This document shows, piece after piece, positions 55,095-63,786 of a DNA stretch of 64,000 nt (positions within the stretch are counted from its first letter, which is position 1; every line of letters begins with the position of its first letter). Made by a program: the position numbers and the translations under genes. The DNA is from an uncultured Paracoccaceae bacterium (GTDB lineage Bacteria > Pseudomonadota > Alphaproteobacteria > Rhodobacterales > Rhodobacteraceae), in the NCBI GenBank assembly GCA_947496605.1, contig CANMDF010000002.1, positions 496,001 through 560,000 of the forward strand. The letters are read 5' to 3'. Under the pieces are notes generated by a model. That model did not search any database and had not been told where the DNA came from. It saw only the letters and a program-made list of their open reading frames with translations.

Positions 55095-55772
55095 ATGACG
55101 CCCGCACTTACAATTTCATTCACTGCTCAAACAATTCAGGTTGCGAGTATCGCGATTGGTCAACAGATGCGCTTTGCAGATGTTTTGATTGATCAAGCTG
55201 CTGCTGCACAGCGGGCACTTGTCGCACCTTACTATGTTTCGACAGCTGTCAAAAAACCTGCGAAGAAAACAGTTTCCGCCGCGCCTAAGAAAAAATCGGC
55301 CGTCAAGGCTAAGACAGCCAAAACTGTTGTGCAGAAGAAAGCCAAAGTTGAAGCACCAAAGGTCGCCGCGCTCGCTGACGTCAAAACGGTGGCACCACAG
55401 AAACCAAAAGCAGCGGCAAAGCCCGCTGCTGTCGCAAAGCAACCGACCCAAAAAGCCAAGCCAGTGGCGAAAGTCGCAAAAGTGACTCCTGCTGCAAAAC
55501 CCGCACCTTCACCTAAGCCAGCAGCAGTTGCAAAAAAGCCTGTTGAGGTTGCAGCGCAAAAAGCACCGGCCAAGGCAGTCGCCAAAAAGGTAGCTGCGCC
55601 CAAACCTGCCTCAAAGACAAGCGTCACAAAGCCTGCTGCTTCAAAACCTACTGCCCAGGTTGCAAAAGCTGTTGAGGCACCAAAGACGAACGCCAAAGCC
55701 CCGAAGCGGGCGAAGGTTGTTTCAATCTCAGACGCCCCTTGGGATGGAAAGCCTGCAGCTAAGAAGGCCTAA
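55095..55772 (+). CDS. Lys/Ala/Pro-rich phasin- or histone H1-like protein
   Basis: 225 residues from the ATG at 55095 (AAGGGA upstream). Residues 1-46 are non-basic and amphipathic (LTISFTAQTIQVASIAIGQQ, then MRFADVLIDQAAAAQRAL); from about 50 the chain is a low-complexity tail of Lys-Pro-Ala and Lys-Ala-Ala-type repeats, as in histone H1-like proteins and the DNA-binding half of PhaF phasins. The end, VVSISDAPWDG, is less basic. A polyhydroxybutyrate granule-to-nucleoid linker would fit this build and the PhaR-like site upstream, but the N-terminal part is short for a phasin domain. A strong terminator follows. Confidence 0.7.
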   Translation: MTPALTISFTAQTIQVASIAIGQQMRFADVLIDQAAAAQRALVAPYYVSTAVKKPAKKTVSAAPKKKSAVKAKTAKTVVQKKAKVEAPKVAALADVKTVAPQKPKAAAKPAAVAKQPTQKAKPVAKVAKVTPAAKPAPSPKPAAVAKKPVEVAAQKAPAKAVAKKVAAPKPASKTSVTKPAASKPTAQVAKAVEAPKTNAKAPKRAKVVSISDAPWDGKPAAKKA

Positions 55773-55796
55773 GCCTGTCTAAATTTTGTTTAAATC

Positions 55797-55832
55797 AAAG
55801 CCACCATGCATGCCGTGCATGGTGGCTTTGCG
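55797..55832 (+). terminator. Strong rho-independent terminator
   Basis: A perfect 14-bp stem (55797-55810 with 55816-55829, AAAGCCACCATGCA and its complement) with a 5-nt loop, 24 nt after the stop of the basic protein; the 3' arm ends in CTTT followed by GCGTT. Confidence 0.85.
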
Positions 55833-55842
55833 TTAAAGGGCA

Positions 55843-55871
55843 TTGTTGCATCGGGGCCAGAGGCATAACTG
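55843..55871 (+). promoter_or_regulatory. Possible promoter of the DUF1127 gene
   Basis: TTGTTG (55843-55848) and TAACTG (55866-55871) with a 17-nt spacer, between the terminator and the DUF1127 start. Moderate match only. Confidence 0.35.
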
Positions 55872-55913
55872 CGTAAACGGGAGGATTAACAACCCAAATT
55901 TATGAGGTACCAA

Positions 55914-56138
55914 ATGGCTTACCGTTCTGAAAATACCCTGATTTCCAACCGCGAAATGCTGGTTGAACTTATCCTAACACCTTTACGCGCACTTGGCGGA
56001 TTGATTGAGCGCATGGCAATCAGCAACTCACGCACTCAGGCGCTGATCGCAATCAACGAGATCTCTGACGAAGAACTTCGTGCGAAAGGTTTGTCGCGTG
56101 CTGACGTCGTCAGCATGACGTTCCGCCACGATGCATAA
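55914..56138 (+). CDS. DUF1127 domain-containing small protein
   Basis: 74 residues from the ATG at 55914, which has GAGG 6-9 nt before it. The C-terminal half ISDEELRAKGLSRADVV is the DUF1127 (YjiS-like) signature; the middle ALGGLIERMAISNSR is a basic amphipathic helix. Small arginine-rich DUF1127 proteins in alphaproteobacteria take part in RNA and phosphate or C1 regulation; here no target is known. Confidence 0.85.
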   Translation: MAYRSENTLISNREMLVELILTPLRALGGLIERMAISNSRTQALIAINEISDEELRAKGLSRADVVSMTFRHDA

Positions 56139-56148
56139 GCAGATTTCC

Positions 56149-56215
56149 TGTCAATCTATTGACAATGCATGCCCTTCAATCAGCCGCGTAGTTTACAAAC
56201 TGTAAATCGCGCGGC
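56149..56215 (+). promoter_or_regulatory. Two inverted repeats upstream of acs
   Basis: First dyad: TGTCAAT-CT-ATTGACA at 56149-56164, perfect 7-2-7, with the size and symmetry of a Crp/Fnr-family site; it includes a TTGACA that could be a -35 box. Second dyad: TTTACA-AAC-TGTAAA at 56192-56206, flanked by outer arms GCCGCG (56183-56188) and CGCGGC (56210-56215), so the whole could also fold as an RNA hairpin. Both lie within 170 nt of the acs start. Confidence 0.5.
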
Positions 56216-56315
56216 GGTAGAGGCTTGGATTCACCTTCATTTTCGCCATGATGCAACCTGAGGAAACAAGGGTTATATGCTCTTGGTTGAAGAAGAGAGA
56301 ATGGGGGGATTTGCC

Positions 56316-58274
56316 ATGACCAATCAACCAGCCGGTACCTATGCACCATCAGCCGAGATGGCTGCGGGCGCGCACGCTGACAAAGCGACCTATGATGCGA
56401 TGTATGAAGCATCGATCAATGACCCCGAGGCGTTCTGGGGCGAACACGGTAAGCGGATCGATTGGATCAAGCCCTATACCCGCGTCAAGAACACCAGTTT
56501 CGCGCCCGGCAATGTTGACATTAAATGGTATGAAGATGGCACGCTGAACGTCAGTGCCAACTGCATTGACCGCCACCTTGCAACCCGTGGTGATCAGACC
56601 GCAATCATCTGGGAACCTGACAGTCCTGATGATGAAGCGCAGCACATTACCTACAAAATGCTGCACGAAAAAACATCGCTGATGGCGAATGTCCTAAAGG
56701 AAATGGGCGTCGGCAAAGGCGACCGCGTTGTGCTTTATCTTCCGATGATCCCAGAAGCGGCTTATGCGATGCTGGCTTGCGCGCGGATCGGTGCAATCCA
56801 TTCGATTGTCTTCGCTGGTTTCTCGGCCGAAGCGCTGGGCGCACGCGTGAATGCTTGTGACGCGAAGGTTGTGATTACCTCTGACGGTGCCCCACGCGGT
56901 GGTCGTGTGACAAACCTGAAAGACAGCGTGAACCAGGCGCTGCTGAATGACTTTGACGAAGTGAAATGCCTCGTTGTGAAGCGTACTGGCCAGCAAATCG
57001 CTTGGCGTGATGGTCTGGATTACTGGCTGCACGAGATGGAAGACAAGGTCAGCGCCGATTGCAAACCGACCGAGATGAACGCAGAAGACCCGCTGTTTAT
57101 TCTTTATACATCCGGATCAACCGGTCAGCCCAAGGGTGTGGTCCACTCCACTGGTGGCTATCTGGTCTATGCGGCAATGACCCAGCAATACACATTCGAC
57201 TATCATGACGGTGACATCTTCTGGTGCACGGCCGATGTGGGCTGGGTCACGGGTCACAGTTATATCGTCTATGGCCCCCTCGCGAATGGTGCCACGACCA
57301 TCATGTTTGAAGGTGTGCCAACATACCCCGATGCGGGTCGTTTCTGGGCTGTGTGTGAAAAGCACAAAGTAAACCAGTTCTATACTGCTCCAACCGCTAT
57401 TCGCGCGTTAATGGCGCAGGGCAATAGCTTTGTCGAAAAGTACGATCTATCCGATATCAAAGTGCTTGGCACGGTCGGTGAACCGATCAACCCAGAAGCT
57501 TGGAATTGGTACAATGACATCGTCGGCAAAGGCAAAGCGCCTATTGTCGATACATGGTGGCAGACCGAAACAGGTGGTCACTTGCTGACACCGCTGCCCG
57601 GTGCGACTGCGACGAAACCGGGGTCCGCAACCTTGCCTTTCTTTGGCATCCAGCCGGTCATTTTGGAGCCAACTTCCGGTGAAGAAATCCACGATACTGC
57701 CGCCGAAGGTGTGCTTTGCATCAAAGACAGCTGGCCTGCGCAGATGCGCACCGTTTGGGGCGATCATGAGCGGTTCGAGAAAACCTATTTCGCCGACTAC
57801 AAGAACTACTACTTCACCGGCGACGGCTGTAAGCGCGATGAAGATGGGTACTACTGGATCACAGGTCGCGTCGATGATGTGATCAATGTGTCAGGGCACC
57901 GGATGGGCACGGCTGAAGTCGAAAGCGCGCTTGTCGCGCACGCCAAGGTCGCGGAAGCCGCCGTTGTAGGCTACCCGCACGACATCAAAGGGCAGGGTAT
58001 CTATGCCTATGTCACCCTGATGAACGGCGAAGAGCCATCGGACGCGCTGCGCAAAGAGTTGGAAGTTTGGGTGCGCTCTGAGATTGGGCCAATTGCTAAG
58101 CCGGACCTGCTGCAATGGGCACCGGGGCTGCCGAAAACACGTTCCGGTAAGATCATGCGCCGTATTCTGCGCAAGATCGCCGAGGATGATTTTGGTGCGT
58201 TGGGCGATACGTCAACGCTGGCTGATCCGTCCGTTGTGGATGATCTGATTGAGAACCGAATGAACCGCAGCTAG
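56316..58274 (+). CDS. acs: Acetyl-CoA synthetase
   Basis: 652 residues from the ATG at 56316, chosen for the GGGGGGA run 7 nt upstream. AMP-forming ligase: [15 protein letters not shown] (P-loop), [28 protein letters not shown] (hinge and C-terminal domain) and K612 in TRSGKIMRR, the lysine that is acetylated to switch off the enzyme. It activates acetate, feeding acetyl-CoA into the TCA cycle and, through Ccr/Ecm, the ethylmalonyl-CoA pathway. Confidence 0.97.
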   Translation: MTNQPAGTYAPSAEMAAGAHADKATYDAMYEASINDPEAFWGEHGKRIDWIKPYTRVKNTSFAPGNVDIKWYEDGTLNVSANCIDRHLATRGDQTAIIWEPDSPDDEAQHITYKMLHEKTSLMANVLKEMGVGKGDRVVLYLPMIPEAAYAMLACARIGAIHSIVFAGFSAEALGARVNACDAKVVITSDGAPRGGRVTNLKDSVNQALLNDFDEVKCLVVKRTGQQIAWRDGLDYWLHEMEDKVSADCKPTEMNAEDPLFILYTSGSTGQPKGVVHSTGGYLVYAAMTQQYTFDYHDGDIFWCTADVGWVTGHSYIVYGPLANGATTIMFEGVPTYPDAGRFWAVCEKHKVNQFYTAPTAIRALMAQGNSFVEKYDLSDIKVLGTVGEPINPEAWNWYNDIVGKGKAPIVDTWWQTETGGHLLTPLPGATATKPGSATLPFFGIQPVILEPTSGEEIHDTAAEGVLCIKDSWPAQMRTVWGDHERFEKTYFADYKNYYFTGDGCKRDEDGYYWITGRVDDVINVSGHRMGTAEVESALVAHAKVAEAAVVGYPHDIKGQGIYAYVTLMNGEEPSDALRKELEVWVRSEIGPIAKPDLLQWAPGLPKTRSGKIMRRILRKIAEDDFGALGDTSTLADPSVVDDLIENRMNRS

Positions 58275-58298
58275 GTGAAAACACCTTTCTCGAACCGA

Positions 58299-58326
58299 AA
58301 AACCGCATAGCGATATGCGGTTTTTT
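58299..58326 (+). terminator. Terminator of acs
   Basis: An 11-bp stem (58299-58309 with 58314-58324), GCGA tetraloop and six T residues (58321-58326), 24 nt after the stop. A-rich flank on the 5' side makes it possibly active in both directions. Confidence 0.88.
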
Positions 58327-58415
58327 GCTTTTGAGGTGATCTGTTGGCGCTGTTCACCTGCGCCGCCTTCGCGTAACACCATGCCAGCCTGCCACCCCTG
58401 AGAGTCCCGCTGCTT

Positions 58416-58889
58416 ATGTCTGATCCATGCCTCAAGATGGTCCTTGTGACACCCGAAATCCCGTACAACACGGGCGCGATAGGGCGGACCTGTTTGGCGA
58501 TGGATCTAGAACTGATCCTGATCAAACCTTATGGATTCTCGATTGAGGAAAAAGCGGTGCGGCGGGCTGGCATGGACTATTGGAAGCATGTGAACCTGAC
58601 CGAATACGATGATTGGGACGCGTTTATCGCCGATCGCAACCCGCCGCGCGACAGCATGTATCTATTTGAAGAATTCGGTGCAGAAAGCCTTTATGCCCCT
58701 GACTATCAGGACGATGCATATCTGGTGTTTGGATGCGAGTCGAAAGGGCTGCCCAGGGCGATTCTGGGCGACATGCAGGACCGGACATTTCATCTGCCGA
58801 TGCTGAACCCCAAAGTAAGATCGCTCAACCTTGCCAATGTTGCTACGGCTGTTGTCTTTCAAGCGATGCGTAGGAAATTGGGTGGCTAG
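58416..58889 (+). CDS. trmL: tRNA (cytidine(34)-2'-O)-methyltransferase
   Basis: 157 residues, SPOUT-fold enzyme: VTPEIPYNTGAIGRTCLA at the N-terminus, FGCESKGLP (SAM knot) and LPMLNPKVRSLNLANVA at the end. TrmL methylates the wobble nucleotide of certain leucine tRNAs. It ends in CTAG shared with the convergent channel gene. Confidence 0.93.
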   Translation: MSDPCLKMVLVTPEIPYNTGAIGRTCLAMDLELILIKPYGFSIEEKAVRRAGMDYWKHVNLTEYDDWDAFIADRNPPRDSMYLFEEFGAESLYAPDYQDDAYLVFGCESKGLPRAILGDMQDRTFHLPMLNPKVRSLNLANVATAVVFQAMRRKLGG

Positions 58890-60244
58890 GGGTTCGCCGG
58901 ATCGCCGCCCAACATTTTCACTTCGCGTTGCGGGAATGGAATGCTGATGCCGTGTTTCTCGAACGCATCCCAAAGCGCCAGATAAACATTGCCGCGGATA
59001 TTGGTCAGACCACCTGTCGGGTCCTTAATCCAGAACCGCAGGATGTAATCGACTGAACTGTCGCCGAAGCCTACGATATGGCACACCGTATTGCGATCAC
59101 TGAGCACGCGATCCACGCTGAGTGCGGCTTCAATTGCGATACGCCGCACTTCATGCGGGTTATCGTGGTAGGCTGTGCCAAAGTGTATATCGAGCCGGAC
59201 AAAATCATTTGAATGCGACCAGTTCACCACTTGGCCGGTGATCAGATCTTCGTTTGGAATGAGGTATTCGCGCCCGTCACGGGTGACCACGGACACGTAA
59301 CGTGCGCCAAGCGAATTGATCCAACCAAAGGTATCGCCAAGGCTGATCACATCGCCCGGCTTGATCGATTTATCGAGCAGGATAATCACGCCCGACACCA
59401 GATTGGACACAACCTTTTGCAGGCCAAAACCAAGGCCCACACCGATGGCACCGGACAGTACTGCAAGACCGGTTAAGTCGATGCCAAGGGCACGGACCCC
59501 AAGGAAAAACGCAGCACCATAGAATGCGATCTGAACGCCTTTGACGATCAGCACCTGCATCGACGGGCTGATGTCTTCGTTCGATTTGATCCGCGTTGTT
59601 GTCGTTGTGGTAAAGAACCGGGCAAGCGTGATGAGCACGCCCAAAATGACCAAACCTTGAACCAACAAAAGCAGCGAAAATCGCATTTCACCCATGCTGA
59701 AACCAATGCTGTCCAGCAAGCGTTCAGAGGTCTCAAGCAGCCCTAAGATTTGCAAAGTGGCCCACGTCCATGCGCCGTAGCGAACGAATTTGCGCAGTGT
59801 CGGGCTCTTGATCAAGCGTGTGGCGAACATGATCGACAGCCATGCAAAGGCCAATGTGCCGATGACGCTGAGGATATAGCTGCGGCTGGGCCATGTGACC
59901 TCGCGCATCGTAAAGACAACCAGCCAAATCAGCACAACAAAGAAAATCGCGCGGAGGCGTTGGTGAACCACAGCAAGAATCCGCATACGCCATTTCGGCC
60001 AGTTTTCGCGCGATCCCATCCAATTGCGGATGCGTGGACCCAAAACAGCACGCAGAATATGCGCAACGCCGAACAGCCCCAGCGCGATTAGAATTTGGTA
60101 CAGATTCCACGTCCGAAACATGTTCTCGACAAACAACTGGCCCTGCATGAGCAAGTCGTTGCCAATGCCAAGCACATCTTCAAGCGGAGCCTCCAAGGCT
60201 TCGCTCGAAAATGGCGTGCGGTTTTCAGTCGTATGTTGGGCCAT
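58886..60244 (-). CDS. MscS family mechanosensitive ion channel
   Basis: 452 residues from the ATG at 60244, with AGGA 7 nt before it. Five or so membrane helices in the first 260 residues, then the pore helix GAIGVGLGFGLQKVVSNLVSG and the beta domain opening LLDKSIKPGDVISLGDTFGWI, the hallmark of MscS. It releases solutes on osmotic downshock. It is larger than E. coli MscS (286 residues) because of extra N-terminal helices. Confidence 0.93.
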   Translation of the reverse strand: MAQHTTENRTPFSSEALEAPLEDVLGIGNDLLMQGQLFVENMFRTWNLYQILIALGLFGVAHILRAVLGPRIRNWMGSRENWPKWRMRILAVVHQRLRAIFFVVLIWLVVFTMREVTWPSRSYILSVIGTLAFAWLSIMFATRLIKSPTLRKFVRYGAWTWATLQILGLLETSERLLDSIGFSMGEMRFSLLLLVQGLVILGVLITLARFFTTTTTTRIKSNEDISPSMQVLIVKGVQIAFYGAAFFLGVRALGIDLTGLAVLSGAIGVGLGFGLQKVVSNLVSGVIILLDKSIKPGDVISLGDTFGWINSLGARYVSVVTRDGREYLIPNEDLITGQVVNWSHSNDFVRLDIHFGTAYHDNPHEVRRIAIEAALSVDRVLSDRNTVCHIVGFGDSSVDYILRFWIKDPTGGLTNIRGNVYLALWDAFEKHGISIPFPQREVKMLGGDPANP

Positions 60245-60395
60245 TTTGGTCCTGAACAATGGTCTATTTGGGCAAGGTTACATTTGACAGCCGAGCAAAC
60301 AAGTGGTGCGGGCGTTTGCACCGCGCCACAATGCTTGTGACAAGATGACCGAAGGTCTAAACTCCAGTAAGCCCGCGTAGAGAAAGAGCGACGTT

Positions 60396-61490
60396 ATGGA
60401 TTCAACCATCATTTTACTCATGCTTGCCGGCGGCGCATTGATCCTTCCGATGCTTTTTGCTGGCGACGATGACGACGATGAAGAAAAAAACGAAATTGAC
60501 GGCACATTTGAGGATGACACTCTGGTCGGTACAGAGGGTCCCGATCTTATTCGTGGTTTTCGTGGTGACGACACGATTGTCGGCAATGGCGGCTTGGATA
60601 TCCTAAAAGGTGGTGCTGGCAACGACACCATTACGGGCGGCGCAAACCGCGACATAATCGATGGGGCCAGCGGAGAAGACATGCTCTTTGGCCTAGATGG
60701 AAATGATACAATCGAAGGCGATGCAGGGAACGACTATATCGATGGCGGCTTTGGTGCTGATGTCATTCGCGGCGGTTACGGTGACGATATCATACTAGGC
60801 GGTCCCGGTGCACGGCTGATTGATGGCGAGTTGGTCAATGCGACTGACAATGACGACAGGCTGACGGGTGGCGCTGACGACGACACGATCTATTCATGGG
60901 GTGGAGGTGGCTTGGTCGTCGGCGGGCAAAACCCAGCAGACACGCCAGATGATGTCGATACCTTGGTGTTGGTGACTGGCACAGCAGAGCTGGGCGACGC
61001 CCAAGGTGACACGCAGTTCTTTGCGCTTGCTAACAAGAATGATGACCAAGAAACGCTCGCAGTCATCACTGAATTTGACGTCCTTGAGCACGAAATGATC
61101 TTAACGGTTGATGCCGCCGACACTGTCGATCTGACAACATTGCCTGCATTCACAGTCCAGTTTGAGCAAGCAAGCTTGGAGCGCGAAAACGGCGATATCG
61201 AGAACGGGATTCGTGTCTCGGTCGTGCTCGATCCTCTGCCGGGCGAAAGCTCGGCTGACTATGATACCCGCGTCGCTGACTTCGAAACGCCCTCTGCGTT
61301 TTTCCGCGGCAATATTTTTGCACAGCCCGGCGTTGATGTTGACGACGTGAATGTAAGTGTCGCCTTTACCAATCAATCCGACACGGAATATCTGGACGAT
61401 ACCAACTACGAGAATGTTCAGGATGTCTTGGGGCCAAGCAGCCCTTTGAACTATGCATTGGCGGTCAATAAGGTGCTTGTTGCAACATAA
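60396..61490 (+). CDS. RTX-type calcium-binding protein with N-terminal membrane segment
   Basis: 364 residues. A hydrophobic segment at 5-22 (IILLMLAGGALILPMLF) is followed by DDDDDEE and then by at least six nonapeptide-like repeats of the GGxGxD type between about 55 and 140 (GGAGNDTI, GDAGNDYI, GGYGDDII). The C-terminal part (150-364) is acidic and has no known domain. Other RTX proteins leave by type I secretion using a C-terminal signal; here the N-terminal segment suggests anchoring, and no secretion genes are near. Function unknown. Confidence 0.82.
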   Translation: MDSTIILLMLAGGALILPMLFAGDDDDDEEKNEIDGTFEDDTLVGTEGPDLIRGFRGDDTIVGNGGLDILKGGAGNDTITGGANRDIIDGASGEDMLFGLDGNDTIEGDAGNDYIDGGFGADVIRGGYGDDIILGGPGARLIDGELVNATDNDDRLTGGADDDTIYSWGGGGLVVGGQNPADTPDDVDTLVLVTGTAELGDAQGDTQFFALANKNDDQETLAVITEFDVLEHEMILTVDAADTVDLTTLPAFTVQFEQASLERENGDIENGIRVSVVLDPLPGESSADYDTRVADFETPSAFFRGNIFAQPGVDVDDVNVSVAFTNQSDTEYLDDTNYENVQDVLGPSSPLNYALAVNKVLVAT

Positions 61491-61598
61491 GCGTTATCTA
61501 CATTGTGTCTGAGCGCATTGTGCATTTGTCCCTCATCCGACAGCCTTGCGAAGCGTGCGGTTGAGTTGTATCAGCAGTGGCATGAAAAAGGTTTTTGA

Positions 61599-61667
61599 CA
61601 TGGATGATCGCGCACGGCTGCCTTGGCGGTTCTTTGGTGCGCGTTCGACAATCCTAGCCCGCGGGTA
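61599..61667 (+). CDS. Possible 22-residue leader peptide upstream of leuC
   Basis: ATG at 61599 preceded by AAAAGG 8 nt upstream; product [20 protein letters not shown] plus two residues, stop TAA at 61665-61667. Its end lies in the loop and 3' arm of the hairpin 61636-61676. It has only two leucines, so it is not a classical leucine attenuator peptide. Reality of the ORF is not established. Confidence 0.3.
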
Positions 61668-61676
61668 ACGCGCACC
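61636..61676 (+). promoter_or_regulatory. Hairpin in the leuC leader
   Basis: GGTGCGCGTT (61636-61645) pairs perfectly with AACGCGCACC (61667-61676) across a 21-nt loop, about 50 nt before the leuC start. A short GTTTCTG follows, not a real T-run. Attenuation or mRNA stability are possible roles. Confidence 0.45.
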
Positions 61677-61724
61677 GTTTCTGCACGCCTTAAGACACCT
61701 GAAATTCTGATACGGGAGAGGACA

Positions 61725-63131
61725 ATGTCCCCCAAAACGCTCTATGATAAAATCTGGGATGCGCATGTAGCCCACGAAGCCGACGACGGCACTTGCCTGC
61801 TTTATATCGACCGCCATTTGGTTCACGAAGTGACCAGCCCGCAAGCCTTTGAGGGGCTGCGCATGGCAGGCCGCAAGGTCCGTGCGCCTGAGAAAACTAT
61901 CGCTGTGCCAGACCACAATGTGCCCACGACACCGGGTCGCGATGATCCCAAGAATATGACCGAGGATAGCGCCATTCAGGTGGCGGCCCTTGATAGCAAC
62001 GCCAAGGAATTTGGTATCCACTACTACCCTGTCTCCGACGTCCGTCAGGGCATCGTGCATATTGTGGGGCCCGAGCAAGGTTGGACATTGCCGGGCATGA
62101 CCGTTGTTTGTGGTGATAGCCATACGGCGACACACGGTGCCTTTGGTGCACTGGCCCACGGCATCGGTACGTCCGAGGTTGAGCATGTTCTGGCTACGCA
62201 AACGCTGATCCAGAAAAAATCAAAGAACATGAAGGTTGAAATCACGGGCAAACTGCGCCCCGGTGTGACGGCCAAGGACATCACCCTGTCCGTGATTGGT
62301 GCAACTGGCACCGCAGGCGGCACTGGCTACGTGATCGAATACTGCGGCGAAGCGATCCGTGATCTGTCCATGGAAGGCCGCATGACGGTCTGCAACATGG
62401 CCATTGAAGGCGGCGCACGTGCTGGCCTGATCGCCCCTGATGAAAAGACCTATGAATACTGCAAAGGTCGCCCGCATGCGCCGAAAGGCGCGGCTTGGGA
62501 AGCAGCCGAGGCCTATTGGCGCACGCTCTATACGGATGAGGGTGCGCATTTTGACAAGACCATCACGCTGAAAGGCGAAGATATCGCGCCTGTGGTGACA
62601 TGGGGCACATCGCCCGAAGACGTGTTGCCAATCACAGCTACCGTGCCTGCCGCCGACGACTTTGAAGGTGGAAAAGTTGGCGCGGCACAGCGCTCACTGG
62701 ACTATATGGACCTGACACCGGGCACACCGCTGTCTGAGATTGAGATCGACACGGTCTTTATTGGGTCTTGCACCAATGGCCGGATCGAAGACTTGCGCGC
62801 TGCGGCCGCGATCCTCAAGGGCAAGAAGAAGAAGGATGGACTGCGCGCGATGGTCGTACCCGGCTCTGGTCTCGTACGCGCACAGGCTGAAGAAGAAGGA
62901 CTGGCTGATATCTTCAAAGAAGCTGGCTTTGAATGGCGCCTTGCGGGATGTTCGATGTGCCTCGCGATGAACCCCGACCAATTGGCACCCGGCGAGCGTT
63001 GTGCGGCGACATCCAACCGCAACTTTGAGGGACGACAGGGTAGGGGCGGACGCACCCACCTGATGTCACCACAGATGGCTGCGGCTGCTGCGATCACAGG
63101 CAAACTGACCGACGTGCGGGAGATGATGTAA
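61725..63131 (+). CDS. leuC: 3-isopropylmalate dehydratase large subunit
   Basis: 468 residues from the ATG at 61725, with GGGAGAGGA before it; the open frame further upstream is not used. Aconitase-family marks: [20 protein letters not shown], the first cluster cysteine in IGSCTNGR and the pair in GCSMC. With LeuD it isomerises 2-isopropylmalate to 3-isopropylmalate in leucine synthesis and holds a [4Fe-4S] cluster. Its stop overlaps leuD (TAATG). Confidence 0.97.
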   Translation: MSPKTLYDKIWDAHVAHEADDGTCLLYIDRHLVHEVTSPQAFEGLRMAGRKVRAPEKTIAVPDHNVPTTPGRDDPKNMTEDSAIQVAALDSNAKEFGIHYYPVSDVRQGIVHIVGPEQGWTLPGMTVVCGDSHTATHGAFGALAHGIGTSEVEHVLATQTLIQKKSKNMKVEITGKLRPGVTAKDITLSVIGATGTAGGTGYVIEYCGEAIRDLSMEGRMTVCNMAIEGGARAGLIAPDEKTYEYCKGRPHAPKGAAWEAAEAYWRTLYTDEGAHFDKTITLKGEDIAPVVTWGTSPEDVLPITATVPAADDFEGGKVGAAQRSLDYMDLTPGTPLSEIEIDTVFIGSCTNGRIEDLRAAAAILKGKKKKDGLRAMVVPGSGLVRAQAEEEGLADIFKEAGFEWRLAGCSMCLAMNPDQLAPGERCAATSNRNFEGRQGRGGRTHLMSPQMAAAAAITGKLTDVREMM

Positions 63132-63736
63132 TGCAAAAGTTCACAAAACTCAGCGGCATCGCCGCACCGATGCCTTTGGTCAATATCGACACTGATATGA
63201 TCATCCCAAAACAGTTTTTGAAAACGATCAAGCGTTCTGGCCTTGGCGTGAACCTGTTTGATGAGATGCGCTATGATGACGACCGCAACGAGATCGCTGA
63301 TTTCGTTCTGAACAAACCGCAGTATCGCGAGGCACAGATCATCGTGGCTGGCGATAACTTTGGCTGCGGATCTTCGCGTGAACATGCGCCATGGGCGATT
63401 GCTGATTTCGGGATCACCTGTGTGATCGCCCCCAGCTATGCGGACATCTTTTACAACAACTGCTTTAAGAACGGCATCCTGCCAATTGTCTTACCGCAAG
63501 AGCAGGTCGATGCATTGATGGCTGACGCAGAAAAGGGCGCAAATGCCCGTATCGAGGTTGATCTCGAAGCACAAACTGTCACCTCATCTGATGGTGACGT
63601 TTTTGCGTTTGAAGTCGATGCGTTCAAGAAACACTGCCTTCTGAATGGCCTGGACGATATTGGCCTGACGATGGAAAAGGCTGCGTCAATCGACACCTTT
63701 GAAGCCACCGCAGGTGCTGCCCGCCCCTGGGTCTAA
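63131..63736 (+). CDS. leuD: 3-isopropylmalate dehydratase small subunit
   Basis: 201 residues. The swivel-domain signature is [15 protein letters not shown] near 76-90, and [17 protein letters not shown] near the start is typical. It completes the dehydratase with LeuC, to which it is coupled by a 1-nt overlap. A terminator follows, so leuB is not part of this transcript. Confidence 0.97.
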   Translation: MQKFTKLSGIAAPMPLVNIDTDMIIPKQFLKTIKRSGLGVNLFDEMRYDDDRNEIADFVLNKPQYREAQIIVAGDNFGCGSSREHAPWAIADFGITCVIAPSYADIFYNNCFKNGILPIVLPQEQVDALMADAEKGANARIEVDLEAQTVTSSDGDVFAFEVDAFKKHCLLNGLDDIGLTMEKAASIDTFEATAGAARPWV

Positions 63737-63752
63737 ACCTGTCAAAGAATAG

Positions 63753-63786
63753 GAAAAGTGGCCGTTGAAAGACATGGCCACTTTTC
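63753..63786 (+). terminator. Terminator of leuCD
   Basis: GAAAAGTGGCC (63753-63763) and GGCCACTTTTC (63776-63786) form a perfect 11-bp stem with a 12-nt loop, 16 nt after the leuD stop. A/T-rich outer ends on both sides allow it to act in both directions. Confidence 0.8.

Noticed and set aside
55232-55696. 154-residue minus-strand ORF, very rich in Ala, Gly and Phe
   Set aside because: It is the antisense reading of the Lys/Ala/Pro-rich gene; its composition follows from the repeat codons, and it has no start signal.
61533-62201. 222-residue minus-strand ORF over the leuC start
   Set aside because: Antisense to the leuC leader and gene, no motif; the plus-strand reading has all aconitase-family signatures.
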